Under the pieces are notes generated by a model. The model was not told the origin of the DNA. It was given only the letters and a program-made list of their open reading frames with translations, and searched no databases. DNA of 5,874 bases from Clostridia bacterium (GTDB taxonomy: Bacteria; Bacillota; Clostridia; Christensenellales; CAG-314). Positions 1 to 5,653 of this stretch are shown here, in pieces (the stretch's first letter is position 1; each line of letters opens with the position of its first letter). The translations under genes and the position numbers were made by a program. The stretch covers positions 1 to 5,874 of the forward strand of contig JAFQWS010000027.1 in NCBI GenBank assembly GCA_017407305.1. Direction: 5' to 3'.

Positions 1-31
1 AGAAGACGTGCTCTCTAATTTGAAAACCTAA
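1..31 (+). other. Possible 3' end of a plus-strand gene running in from the left
   Basis: Each plus-strand frame closes within the first 31 bases: TAA at 16-18 (ending RRRAL), TGA at 21-23, and TAA at 29-31 (ending EDVLSNLKT). A terminator oriented for plus-strand transcription follows at 43-78, so a gene that ends here and converges on the minus-strand operon is likely. Too little is visible to choose the frame or name a product. The minus strand has no start codon with a ribosome binding site in this stretch. Confidence 0.3.
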
Positions 32-42
32 TTAAATAAACC

Positions 43-78
43 AAAAGACACAACCAAATAGGTTGTGTCTTTTTTTTT
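43..78 (+). terminator. Intrinsic terminator for the left-edge plus-strand gene
   Basis: A perfect 13-bp inverted repeat pairs 43-55 (AAAAGACACAACC) with 61-73, around the 5-nt loop AAATA. The T-run at 70-78 gives the U-tract on the plus strand. The opposite direction would have only four U residues, so it works best for plus-strand transcripts. Confidence 0.85.
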
Positions 79-365
79 GCCTAGAAAATTGTTGGGTTGG
101 GGTTTGCAACTAAATTTATTTGGGTGGGTGTTGTCGGTTTTTTTTGGGGGGGTGTCACGAGTGGTTGTTGTGGGTGTGAGCAAATGGTAGATTGGGTTTG
201 TACAAAGAGTACACTGGTGTTTCAATATTGGACTTGTGGCATTGCAATATTAGGATTGAAAGGGTGTGCTTGGACTTTATGCAACTTGATAAAGGTTGTT
301 GCACCAAACACTAGAATTTAATTTGCAGTTGTCAAAATGCAAATTGGTGGCTTGTTTGGTGCATT
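79..365. other. Intergenic region without a convincing gene, G+T-rich on the plus strand
   Basis: No open frame here has a credible start, ribosome binding site and protein-like composition. The plus strand is strongly keto-rich: in 121-180, 54 of 60 bases are G or T. It holds a T8-G7 homopolymer pair at 138-152 and G-runs at 94-96, 99-102, 122-124, 126-128, 146-152 and 172-174. Short hairpins are possible at 199-213 and 224-251, and a nested inverted repeat lies at 300-363. The stretch sits between two terminators, so it may be an untranscribed spacer or may contain an unrecognised small RNA. Confidence 0.6.
300..363. repeat. Nested inverted repeat next to the operon terminator
   Basis: The outer arms are a perfect 11-nt inverted repeat, TGCACCAAACA at 300-310 and its complement at 353-363. 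Inside them is a perfect 8-nt inverted repeat, AATTTGCA at 320-327 and TGCAAATT at 338-345, with a 10-nt loop. The two stems would stack across an asymmetric internal loop (311-319 and 346-352). Only two bases separate the outer arm from the terminator at 366. On the plus strand this order (structured element, then terminator) resembles the 3' end of a small RNA. No known RNA family is recognised. Confidence 0.55.
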
Positions 366-400
366 AAAAAAGACTAACGAATTTTTCGTTAGTCTTTTTT
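366..400. terminator. Bidirectional intrinsic terminator closing the operon
   Basis: A perfect 11-bp stem pairs 371-381 (AGACTAACGAA) with 385-395 around a TTT loop. It is flanked by A5 at 366-370 and a T-run from 395, so it can end transcription in either direction. It lies 11 bases beyond the stop of the last minus-strand gene (412) and is therefore the natural end of the five-gene unit. Confidence 0.92.
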
Positions 401-411
401 TGTTTTGATTG

Positions 412-1554
412 TTATTTCCAAGGGGTGGGGCAGTCTCGGTTGTCCTTGAACCAATCGGTGTCTTTTAGTTTGGTGTCATCGTTGGTGCAAGTGACCGTTA
501 CTCTATTTGACGTGGAAGTGACAATGATTGTGCCGTTCAACGATTGGAAACCAACGTCTTCAAACTTTTCTTTGGTTGCATTCCACTCTACGATACCCAC
601 CGTTGTAACGTACACCTTGTCGGTGTGCTTTGAAACACGATCAATAAATGCTTGTGTAGGGAAGGTGTTGGCTGAATTTTGCGTATATTCCACTGCTCCT
701 GCGCAACAGCAAACACAAACGATTTCCGGTGTGATTTCATCAAGCAAACAATCGTTGCTGGACGTTTTTGAACCATGGTGACCTGCTTTGAACAATTCTA
801 CGTGAGGCAAATCGTTAAGCTCTGCCAAACTTTCTTCGCCTTTAGCCTCCAAGTCGCCAGTAAACAAAAAGTGTTTGTCGCCGTGAGAAAACATAATGCA
901 AAGAGAATAATCGTTTTCGTCTTCCGTTTCTTCAAAATAAAATCTTTGTTCCAAAACCGTCATGGAAACGCCACACTCTTCGTCCAAAACAAACTCGGCT
1001 TGACCACCATTTGTTTGGTTGATGCAATCGGCTGCGGTATAGTGGGTTGCACCTGCTGAAATTTCGGCATCTCTTTGTGCCACGTAACGATTGTAGGTGG
1101 CACTGTTGGTGTTGTGTTGTGAAAAATCAATGATAACCTCACAAACGTACATTTCAAAAATGCTTTGATAAGTGCCATTGCCTGCAAAACCTGCAATGTG
1201 GTCTTGGTGTGCGTGGGTGGCAATTACGTATTCCAAAATGCCATCGGTGCAATATTGGTCAACATAATTTTTGATGACGGATGCACTGCTTGCACGACTG
1301 CCTGCATCAATCAAGATGTCCACGTCGCCCACTTTGACAAATACGCTGTCGCCCGTGTAGTTGTTTCCCAATTCCAAAAAGTGGAAAGTCAATTCGCCAC
1401 TGGATATGACGAGCTGTTCGTCTTCGGGTGCATCTACAAAGAAATAGCCTGCAAAGGTACCAACAAAACCAATGATAAATGCAAAAATTGCCACAAGGAA
1501 ATTCTTGACTTTCTTAGAAGAACTAGTCTTGGACTGTGACGTCTTCGTTGACAT
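412..1554 (-). CDS. Membrane-anchored ComEC-like metallo-beta-lactamase-fold hydrolase
   Basis: The product is 380 aa. A Ser/Thr/Lys-rich cytoplasmic tail (1-17) precedes one transmembrane helix (about 18-40), with no lipobox, so the rest should lie outside the membrane. The metallo-beta-lactamase (MBL) fold follows: the opening strand LILIDAG-like segment near 79-85, metal motif HAHQDH (H114, H116, D118, H119), FTGD with D234, and KAGHHGS with H259 and H260. This is the pattern of the ComEC/Rec2 hydrolase domain (COG2333 type), here standing alone without the DNA channel. The family includes phosphodiesterases and nucleases; the substrate here is unknown. Two oddities are a CVCCC cluster (280-284) and NTFPT where ComEC proteins usually have a GHP histidine. 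ATG at 1554 is chosen because AAGGAGGTG lies 6 nt upstream; a GTG at 1563 would overlap that site. It is the last gene of the operon and overlaps the preceding gene by 32 nt. Confidence 0.88.
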   Translation of the reverse strand: MSTKTSQSKTSSSKKVKNFLVAIFAFIIGFVGTFAGYFFVDAPEDEQLVISSGELTFHFLELGNNYTGDSVFVKVGDVDILIDAGSRASSASVIKNYVDQYCTDGILEYVIATHAHQDHIAGFAGNGTYQSIFEMYVCEVIIDFSQHNTNSATYNRYVAQRDAEISAGATHYTAADCINQTNGGQAEFVLDEECGVSMTVLEQRFYFEETEDENDYSLCIMFSHGDKHFLFTGDLEAKGEESLAELNDLPHVELFKAGHHGSKTSSNDCLLDEITPEIVCVCCCAGAVEYTQNSANTFPTQAFIDRVSKHTDKVYVTTVGIVEWNATKEKFEDVGFQSLNGTIIVTSTSNRVTVTCTNDDTKLKDTDWFKDNRDCPTPWK

Positions 1555-2011
1555 CGGGCTCACCTCCTTGAACTGTTACCACGCGATATACGTAAAATTC
1601 GCCATATCTAACGTCATCAACCGTGTATGTAATGATATAAGTACCTTCGACGTTGACGTCCACTCCGTCCACCACTTGGTCGCCAAGTTTGACGGTAACT
1701 TGGGCGTTTTGAGAAATATCTCTGCCCATCGAAACTATTTTTACACCCTCGTCATGATATTCTTCGCCCAAAGCCACCACCACTTGTTTTTCGCCAACAA
1801 GTTGAAAAGTGTCGTCTTGGCAAAGTGCGTTGAAACAAATAACTGCCAACAATGCACCCAAAACAAAGAAAACGACAAACACAAAAAAGGTTGTACGTTT
1901 TGATTTGCTTTTGGGGATTTTGACGTTTCTTTTTGATGATTTGTCGTCATCACCATCAACAATATCTTTGACAAAGTCAAAAATTTCATTTTTTGTTGAT
2001 TTTCTTGCCAT
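1523..2011 (-). CDS. Small membrane-anchored protein with one Ig-like (DUF5011-type) domain
   Basis: The product is 162 aa. An acidic then Lys-rich cytoplasmic segment (1-40) leads into one hydrophobic helix (about 41-63). An extracytoplasmic beta-rich domain (about 70-148) follows. It shows the usual spacing of bacterial surface Ig-like/DUF5011 domains: the opening VALGEEYHDEGV (79-90), VKLGDQVVDGVDVNVEGTY (107-125), then ITYTVDD and a closing YRVVTV strand. Such domains are normally repeated adhesion or spacer modules on larger surface proteins; a single copy on its own membrane anchor is short. No catalytic motif is visible. The last 15 residues are acidic and overlap the start of the next gene. 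The start has AAGGAG 6 nt upstream, and the 10-nt gap from the preceding gene indicates one transcript. A role as an accessory or docking partner of the downstream hydrolase is inference. Confidence 0.8.
   Translation of the reverse strand: MARKSTKNEIFDFVKDIVDGDDDKSSKRNVKIPKSKSKRTTFFVFVVFFVLGALLAVICFNALCQDDTFQLVGEKQVVVALGEEYHDEGVKIVSMGRDISQNAQVTVKLGDQVVDGVDVNVEGTYIITYTVDDVRYGEFYVYRVVTVQGGEPDVNEDVTVQD
1561..1569 (-). promoter_or_regulatory. Ribosome binding site that sets the start of the MBL hydrolase gene
   Basis: AAGGAGGTG is a full match to the 16S anti-Shine-Dalgarno sequence and lies 6 nt before ATG 1554. It is embedded in the coding sequence of the preceding gene, where it encodes part of the Gly-Gly-Glu near that protein's C-terminus (149-151). 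It rules out the upstream GTG at 1563 as the start. Confidence 0.92.
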
Positions 2012-2017
2012 AATATT

Positions 2018-2023
2018 CTCCTT
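2018..2023 (-). promoter_or_regulatory. Ribosome binding site of the Ig-like protein gene
   Basis: AAGGAG sits 6 nt before ATG 2011 and overlaps the TAA stop (2022-2024) of the upstream fusion gene. Ribosomes finishing the fusion would end exactly on this site, which favours coupled re-initiation. Confidence 0.85.
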
Positions 2024-3473
2024 ATTTTAGATTGAGAAAAGTTTTTATCTCTTCCATTTTTTCCATAGTTGCACGATAACCTTCTTTTATCAAGGCATCT
2101 ACGTCTCCAATTTCGGTAGATTTGTACTGCTGTAACATGGGTTCGACAATGACGTCGCTGTTCATCTGACCTTTGTAAACGGTAGATTTGTTGACTATGT
2201 TCCAAGTTGCAGTCAGTTGAGAAATCAAGTCTTTTTTGGTCGTTCCTTGTCCTCTTGTGTGGTTGAGATCCACCGACACGACAAACTCTGCACCCATTTG
2301 TCGCACCAAGTCGCTGGGCATATTGTTGAGCAAACCACCATCTACCAAACAATAATCTTCCAACATAACCGGCTTGAAAATAAAAGGTACTGCACAACTT
2401 GCCGAGATTGCTTTGGCAAGGTTGCCATTTTCCAAAACAATTTCGTTGCCCGAGTGCAAGTCCACTGCAACGCATTTGAAAGGTGTGGGCAAGTCTTGAA
2501 TATTGACGTCGCCAACAATGCGTTTTGCCAAGTTTTCCAAGTTGGCACTGTCGTTGCCAAAGGGCCAAAGACCTTTTATCAAATCGCTTTTTTTGATTGT
2601 TTTTGCAAAGTCAATCATTTCTTGGGGTGTTTTTCCCAAAGCATAGGCACCTGCAACCAAACTGCCCACACTTGTTCCGGAAACGTAATCAAACTTGATG
2701 CCTGCTTCTTCAAAAGCTTTTATTGCACCAATGCCTGCAAAACCACGAGTGCCACCACCCGAAATGGTCAATCCAAGTTTGTAGTTGACTTTTTTATATT
2801 TGTTTTTTTCAATCTTTTGGATTGTTTTGTCGTATTTTTCCACTATTTTTACAACGTCACAAGGCTTTTTGGCAAAATAGTCGGGGTTTGCGCTTTTAAG
2901 TTGTTTTTTGTCTTGGTAACCCCACAAAACGGAAATACATTTTACTCCTGCATTTTTTGCCGTCATTACGTCCACGTCGCTGTCGCCAACGAAAATGGTA
3001 CTTTGTTGGTCGGCGTGGGCTTTTTCCATAATTTCCAACAAACCTTCGGGGTTGGGTTTGCGCTTGTTGAAATCTTTTGTGCCACGCACAAATTCAACGT
3101 AATCGCCCAAAAAATGTTTGACAATCAACTTGGTAAATCCGTGTCCTTTGTTGGAATAGACACCAATTTGATAGCCCATTTTTTTAAGGTCGCTCAACAT
3201 TTCCTTTATTCCACGAAAGATTGTCGTGTTGTCGCACAAATGATTGTCGTAAAACTGAGTGTGCAAATCCAACGCTTGTTGCGACAAGTGTTTTTTGTCG
3301 CAAGGCAAAGCCTTTTCCATAAGCACGATTGCGCTGTTGCCAATGAAAGAGCGAACTTCTTTGATTGTACGCAAAGGACAGTCAAGTTGCTTCATTGCAA
3401 AATTGACGCTGTCACAAATATTGGGGAGCGTATCAAGTAACGTTCCGTCTAAATCAAAAACTGCCAATTTCAT
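2022..3473 (-). CDS. Fusion protein: HAD-family phosphatase and patatin-like acyl hydrolase
   Basis: The product is 483 aa with two complete domains in one frame. Residues 1-210 are a HAD phosphatase of the phosphoglycolate phosphatase (Gph-like) type: motif I DLDGT with D7 and D9, a helical cap (about 15-85), motif II S107 in YSNK, motif III K139 in KRKPNP, and motif IV GDSDVD (163-168). A Lys-rich linker (about 210-230) leads to a patatin domain (about 232-483): oxyanion loop GGGTRG (239-244), nucleophile elbow GTSVG with S268, and DGG with catalytic D378. It resembles bacterial RssA-like patatins, which hydrolyse acyl esters of lipids. Both active sites look intact. There is no signal peptide or membrane helix, so it is probably cytoplasmic or membrane-peripheral. 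The substrates are unknown; linked removal of acyl and phosphate groups is only a guess. Its ATG overlaps the previous stop as ATGA, and no good ribosome binding site lies near it, so translation probably depends on coupling. Confidence 0.93.
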   Translation of the reverse strand: MKLAVFDLDGTLLDTLPNICDSVNFAMKQLDCPLRTIKEVRSFIGNSAIVLMEKALPCDKKHLSQQALDLHTQFYDNHLCDNTTIFRGIKEMLSDLKKMGYQIGVYSNKGHGFTKLIVKHFLGDYVEFVRGTKDFNKRKPNPEGLLEIMEKAHADQQSTIFVGDSDVDVMTAKNAGVKCISVLWGYQDKKQLKSANPDYFAKKPCDVVKIVEKYDKTIQKIEKNKYKKVNYKLGLTISGGGTRGFAGIGAIKAFEEAGIKFDYVSGTSVGSLVAGAYALGKTPQEMIDFAKTIKKSDLIKGLWPFGNDSANLENLAKRIVGDVNIQDLPTPFKCVAVDLHSGNEIVLENGNLAKAISASCAVPFIFKPVMLEDYCLVDGGLLNNMPSDLVRQMGAEFVVSVDLNHTRGQGTTKKDLISQLTATWNIVNKSTVYKGQMNSDVIVEPMLQQYKSTEIGDVDALIKEGYRATMEKMEEIKTFLNLK

Positions 3474-4651
3474 TTGTAGTGCTTTGCAAGACCTCCCAAG
3501 GCTGTTTCACGATAACTTTTGTCTAAATCTTTGCCCGTTTGATACATCGTTTCAATTACTGTGTCAAGGGAAATTTTTCTGCTTGCCGTCAAAATTTCAC
3601 CCAACGTACTTGCGTTGATGGCGCGCATTGCTGCAACTGCGTTTCTTTCAATGCAGGGAATTTGCACCAATCCGTTGACGGGGTCGCACGTCAAACCCAA
3701 GTGGTGTTCCAAGGCAATTTCTGCAGAACACTCAATTTGGGACAAGGTGTGACCTTTCAGTTGCGACAATGCACCACTTGCCATGGAACATGCCGTGCCA
3801 ATTTCCGCTTGGCAACCACATTTTGCTCCGGAAATGGATGCGTTTTGTTTGACCAAATTGCCAATGACACCTGCCGTGAGCAAGGCTTTGGCAATTTCCA
3901 AATCGGTGTAACCATGCACCGTTTGTGCAAAGTTTAAACTTGCAGGCATTACCCCTGCACTGCCACAAGTGGGCGCTGTGACGACAATGTTGCCACACGC
4001 ATTTTGTTCGCTGACTGCAAAGGCATAGGATGCCACGTTGCGATTGTCCATCGTTTGAATTGACTCGCCAACTTTGGGTACACTCAAAATTTTTGCTCGT
4101 CTGACAACTTCCAATCCACCTGGCAAAATGCCTTCGGCATTTAAGCCTTCGGCAATGCAAGATTTCATTGTTTGCCATACGGTGAGCATGTAGTCAACAA
4201 TGTCTTCCCCTTCAAATTGTATGCAATATTGCCAAAGTTCAATATTTTTTTCTTCACAATAGGCTTTTATTTCTTCAAAGGAGTTGTGGGGGTACACCTC
4301 GGCATACTCTTTGGCTTTTTCTCCGTGCCACAAAATGTCTCCACCACCTATTGAGTAGCAAAGTCTTTTTTGGACAACCACGCCCTCTTTGATAGCCTCA
4401 AATTGCATTGCAACAGGATGCTCCACCTTGGTGTCGTTGTCAAAAACAATTTCCACGTCACCAAGAACTTTTCTCAAAATTTCGTCCGTCAAGTGACCTT
4501 TGCCCGTGGCAGACAAACTGCCATACAAAGTCACTTTGTACTGACAGTTGGGGTTGTCATTTTTGAATTGCTCTGCTGCTGTTGCCGGCCCCATTGTGTG
4601 AGATGATGAAGGGCCAAAACCGATTTTGTAAAGTTGTCTAAGTGATTTCAT
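3470..4651 (-). CDS. sdaA: L-serine ammonia-lyase, iron-sulfur-dependent, single chain
   Basis: The product is 393 aa. It deaminates L-serine to pyruvate and ammonia using a [4Fe-4S] cluster in the cytoplasm. The N-terminal beta domain carries the signature GFGPSSSHTMGP (11-22). The C-terminal alpha domain carries APTCGSAGVMPA (226-237), GCQAEIGTACSMASGA (279-294) and LTCDPV..LVQIPCIERNAVAA (320-341). The likely cluster ligands are C280, C322 and C333; their spacing of 42 and 11 residues agrees with what I recall of the crystallised Legionella enzyme. Beta and alpha parts sit in one chain without an ACT domain, so it is the compact single-chain type (about 400 aa is usual), not the two-subunit Bacillus/Clostridium form. 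ATG 4651 is used: it has AAAGGTG 5 nt upstream and starts the conserved MKSLRQLYKIG. A longer frame to 4708 adds 19 unconserved residues. It overlaps both neighbouring genes as ATGA. Confidence 0.96.
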   Translation of the reverse strand: MKSLRQLYKIGFGPSSSHTMGPATAAEQFKNDNPNCQYKVTLYGSLSATGKGHLTDEILRKVLGDVEIVFDNDTKVEHPVAMQFEAIKEGVVVQKRLCYSIGGGDILWHGEKAKEYAEVYPHNSFEEIKAYCEEKNIELWQYCIQFEGEDIVDYMLTVWQTMKSCIAEGLNAEGILPGGLEVVRRAKILSVPKVGESIQTMDNRNVASYAFAVSEQNACGNIVVTAPTCGSAGVMPASLNFAQTVHGYTDLEIAKALLTAGVIGNLVKQNASISGAKCGCQAEIGTACSMASGALSQLKGHTLSQIECSAEIALEHHLGLTCDPVNGLVQIPCIERNAVAAMRAINASTLGEILTASRKISLDTVIETMYQTGKDLDKSYRETALGGLAKHYK

Positions 4652-5529
4652 TTGTACACCTTTAAATAAACGTACTGTGCCAAAAGTGTTGCCACGTCCA
4701 CCGAGCAAACTTTTGAAATTTCATTGAAAAATGCGTTGGAATTGACTTCGCAAACCAAAGGGCCTTCTGTTGTGTGCAACAAGTCCACACCACAATAGTC
4801 CAAACCCAAAATCTTTGCCACCTTTTCTGCCAACTCAACGTAACTAGCGGGGGCATCGTACTTTGTTCCCACTGCGCCCAATTCCACGTTGGCACGAAAA
4901 TCCGTTTGCGATTTTCTTTCCATTGCGCAAACCACCTTGCCACCAATGACAATGAGCCTTACGTCTTGGCCTTGCGATTGCCAAATGAATTTTTGGAAAA
5001 TGTGAGGTTTGCCCAACAACTTCTTGTGCAAACTTTCCAACTCTGCCCTGTTGTCCACTTTGTAAACTTGCTTTCCCAAAGAGCCAAAACACTCTTTTAC
5101 AACCAAAGGGTAGCCCAATTTTTCGGCATTGTCCAAAACGGTAGAATTGACAACCCCGTCAACGTAGCACAAAGGCGCATGAATTGTGTCGGGCATTTTT
5201 ATTCCCTTGTCCGCCAAAGCAATGTGGGTGAGCATTTTGTCATCGCAAACTTCAATACTTTTTGCGTTGTTGAAAAGTCTAAATCCCAAATTTTCCAACA
5301 AAAGTGCCGAGTGCTTGTCCTTGTCCAAATACAAAACAAAGTCCACGTCTTTTTTGCTCACGGAAGAATTGCCATCACAAATTTGTGCTTGTAGGGTGGC
5401 TGTGTCTATTTTTTCCAAAGTTATGCCCAACTCCAAAAAACTTTTTTGCAAGGCTTCCACTTGGAAATTTACCTTTTGATAATTTGCATAGGCATTGACA
5501 ACTGCCAAGCCTTTAAAAAATTTTTTCAT
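4648..5529 (-). CDS. RimK-like ATP-grasp amino-acid/peptide ligase
   Basis: The product is 293 aa, a usual length for the RimK/LysX group. These enzymes use ATP to join an amino acid to a carboxyl group through an acyl-phosphate. An N-terminal pre-ATP-grasp region (about 1-90) precedes the ATP-grasp fold: DDKMLTH with K98, YPLVVKECFGSLGKQV (140-155) with K145 and the glycine-rich loop, IFQKFI (177-182), and GQDVRLIVIGGKVVCAMERK (187-206), which resembles the RimK GxDxRxxVxxxxVxAxxR stretch. The metal-binding motifs follow: GVDLL with D249, and EVNSNAFF with E261 and N263. NSNAFF replaces the NASPG of E. coli RimK, as in many Firmicutes relatives. The substrate cannot be read from the sequence, so I withhold the name rimK. 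It is the first gene of the operon; a promoter ends almost at its ATG. A weak AAAGG (5542-5546) lies 12 nt upstream, long for a normal ribosome binding site. Confidence 0.87.
   Translation of the reverse strand: MKKFFKGLAVVNAYANYQKVNFQVEALQKSFLELGITLEKIDTATLQAQICDGNSSVSKKDVDFVLYLDKDKHSALLLENLGFRLFNNAKSIEVCDDKMLTHIALADKGIKMPDTIHAPLCYVDGVVNSTVLDNAEKLGYPLVVKECFGSLGKQVYKVDNRAELESLHKKLLGKPHIFQKFIWQSQGQDVRLIVIGGKVVCAMERKSQTDFRANVELGAVGTKYDAPASYVELAEKVAKILGLDYCGVDLLHTTEGPLVCEVNSNAFFNEISKVCSVDVATLLAQYVYLKVYK
4657..4663 (-). promoter_or_regulatory. Ribosome binding site that sets the serine ammonia-lyase start
   Basis: AAAGGTG lies 5 nt before ATG 4651, inside the last codons of the ATP-grasp gene. 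It supports the 393-aa start over any upstream alternative and allows some initiation independent of coupling. Confidence 0.7.
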
Positions 5530-5535
5530 AGTGAA

Positions 5536-5564
5536 ATTATACCTTTTTTTCCTTTCAATGTAAA
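5536..5564 (-). promoter_or_regulatory. Sigma-A-type promoter of the five-gene operon, probably leaderless
   Basis: On the minus strand, TTTACA (-35, 5559-5564; 5 of 6 consensus bases) and a perfect TATAAT (-10, 5536-5541) are separated by exactly 17 nt. The A of the ATP-grasp start codon (5529) lies 7 nt past the -10, where transcription normally begins, so the mRNA would have little or no leader. The promoter lies downstream of the terminator of the preceding gene, so the operon has its own start. Confidence 0.85.
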
Positions 5565-5609
5565 GAGCAACGCCAACATTTTTGTCACTCTTTTGAAAAT
5601 GATTTTGCC

Positions 5610-5643
5610 AAAAAAAATCTGCAAAGACAATGCTTTGCAGATT
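5610..5643 (-). terminator. Intrinsic terminator of the FGGY kinase gene
   Basis: An 11-bp perfect inverted repeat (5616-5626 with 5633-5643, core CTTTGCAGATT on the minus strand) encloses a 6-nt loop. The eight A residues at 5610-5617 give a U8 tail in minus-strand RNA. It begins 11 nt beyond the kinase stop codon and separates that gene from the downstream operon. Confidence 0.9.
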
Positions 5644-5653
5644 GATAATACTA

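Noticed and set aside
28..225. 65-codon minus-strand frame in the intergenic region
   Set aside because: The Thr/Pro/Asn-rich low-complexity product is what the complement of the G+T-rich strand would give; the frame also runs through the terminator at 43-78.
97..321. 74-codon plus-strand frame starting at TTG
   Set aside because: It has no ribosome binding site, a composition very rich in Trp, Cys and Gly that follows from the G+T skew, and no recognisable domain.
307..335. Possible minus-strand promoter with a perfect TTGACA at 330-335
   Set aside because: The best -10 at a 16-nt spacing is TAGTGT, only three consensus matches, and no gene follows it within the window.
1555..1563. Earlier GTG start of the MBL hydrolase (three more residues)
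   Set aside because: The GTG lies within the AAGGAGGTG ribosome binding site; ATG 1554 has ideal spacing.
1741..2568. 275-codon minus-strand frame overlapping the fusion and the Ig-like gene
   Set aside because: It is out of frame with both supported genes, is Arg/Gln/Cys/Trp-rich, and has no domain or credible start.
2217..3440. 407-codon open frame on the plus strand opposite the HAD-patatin gene
   Set aside because: It is Phe/Cys/His-rich without family motifs and lies fully antisense to a gene with two verified domains; it is a shadow of the codon bias.
4652..4708. Longer N-terminus of the serine ammonia-lyase
   Set aside because: The 19 added residues overlap the upstream gene and are unlike the family, whose conserved start matches ATG 4651.
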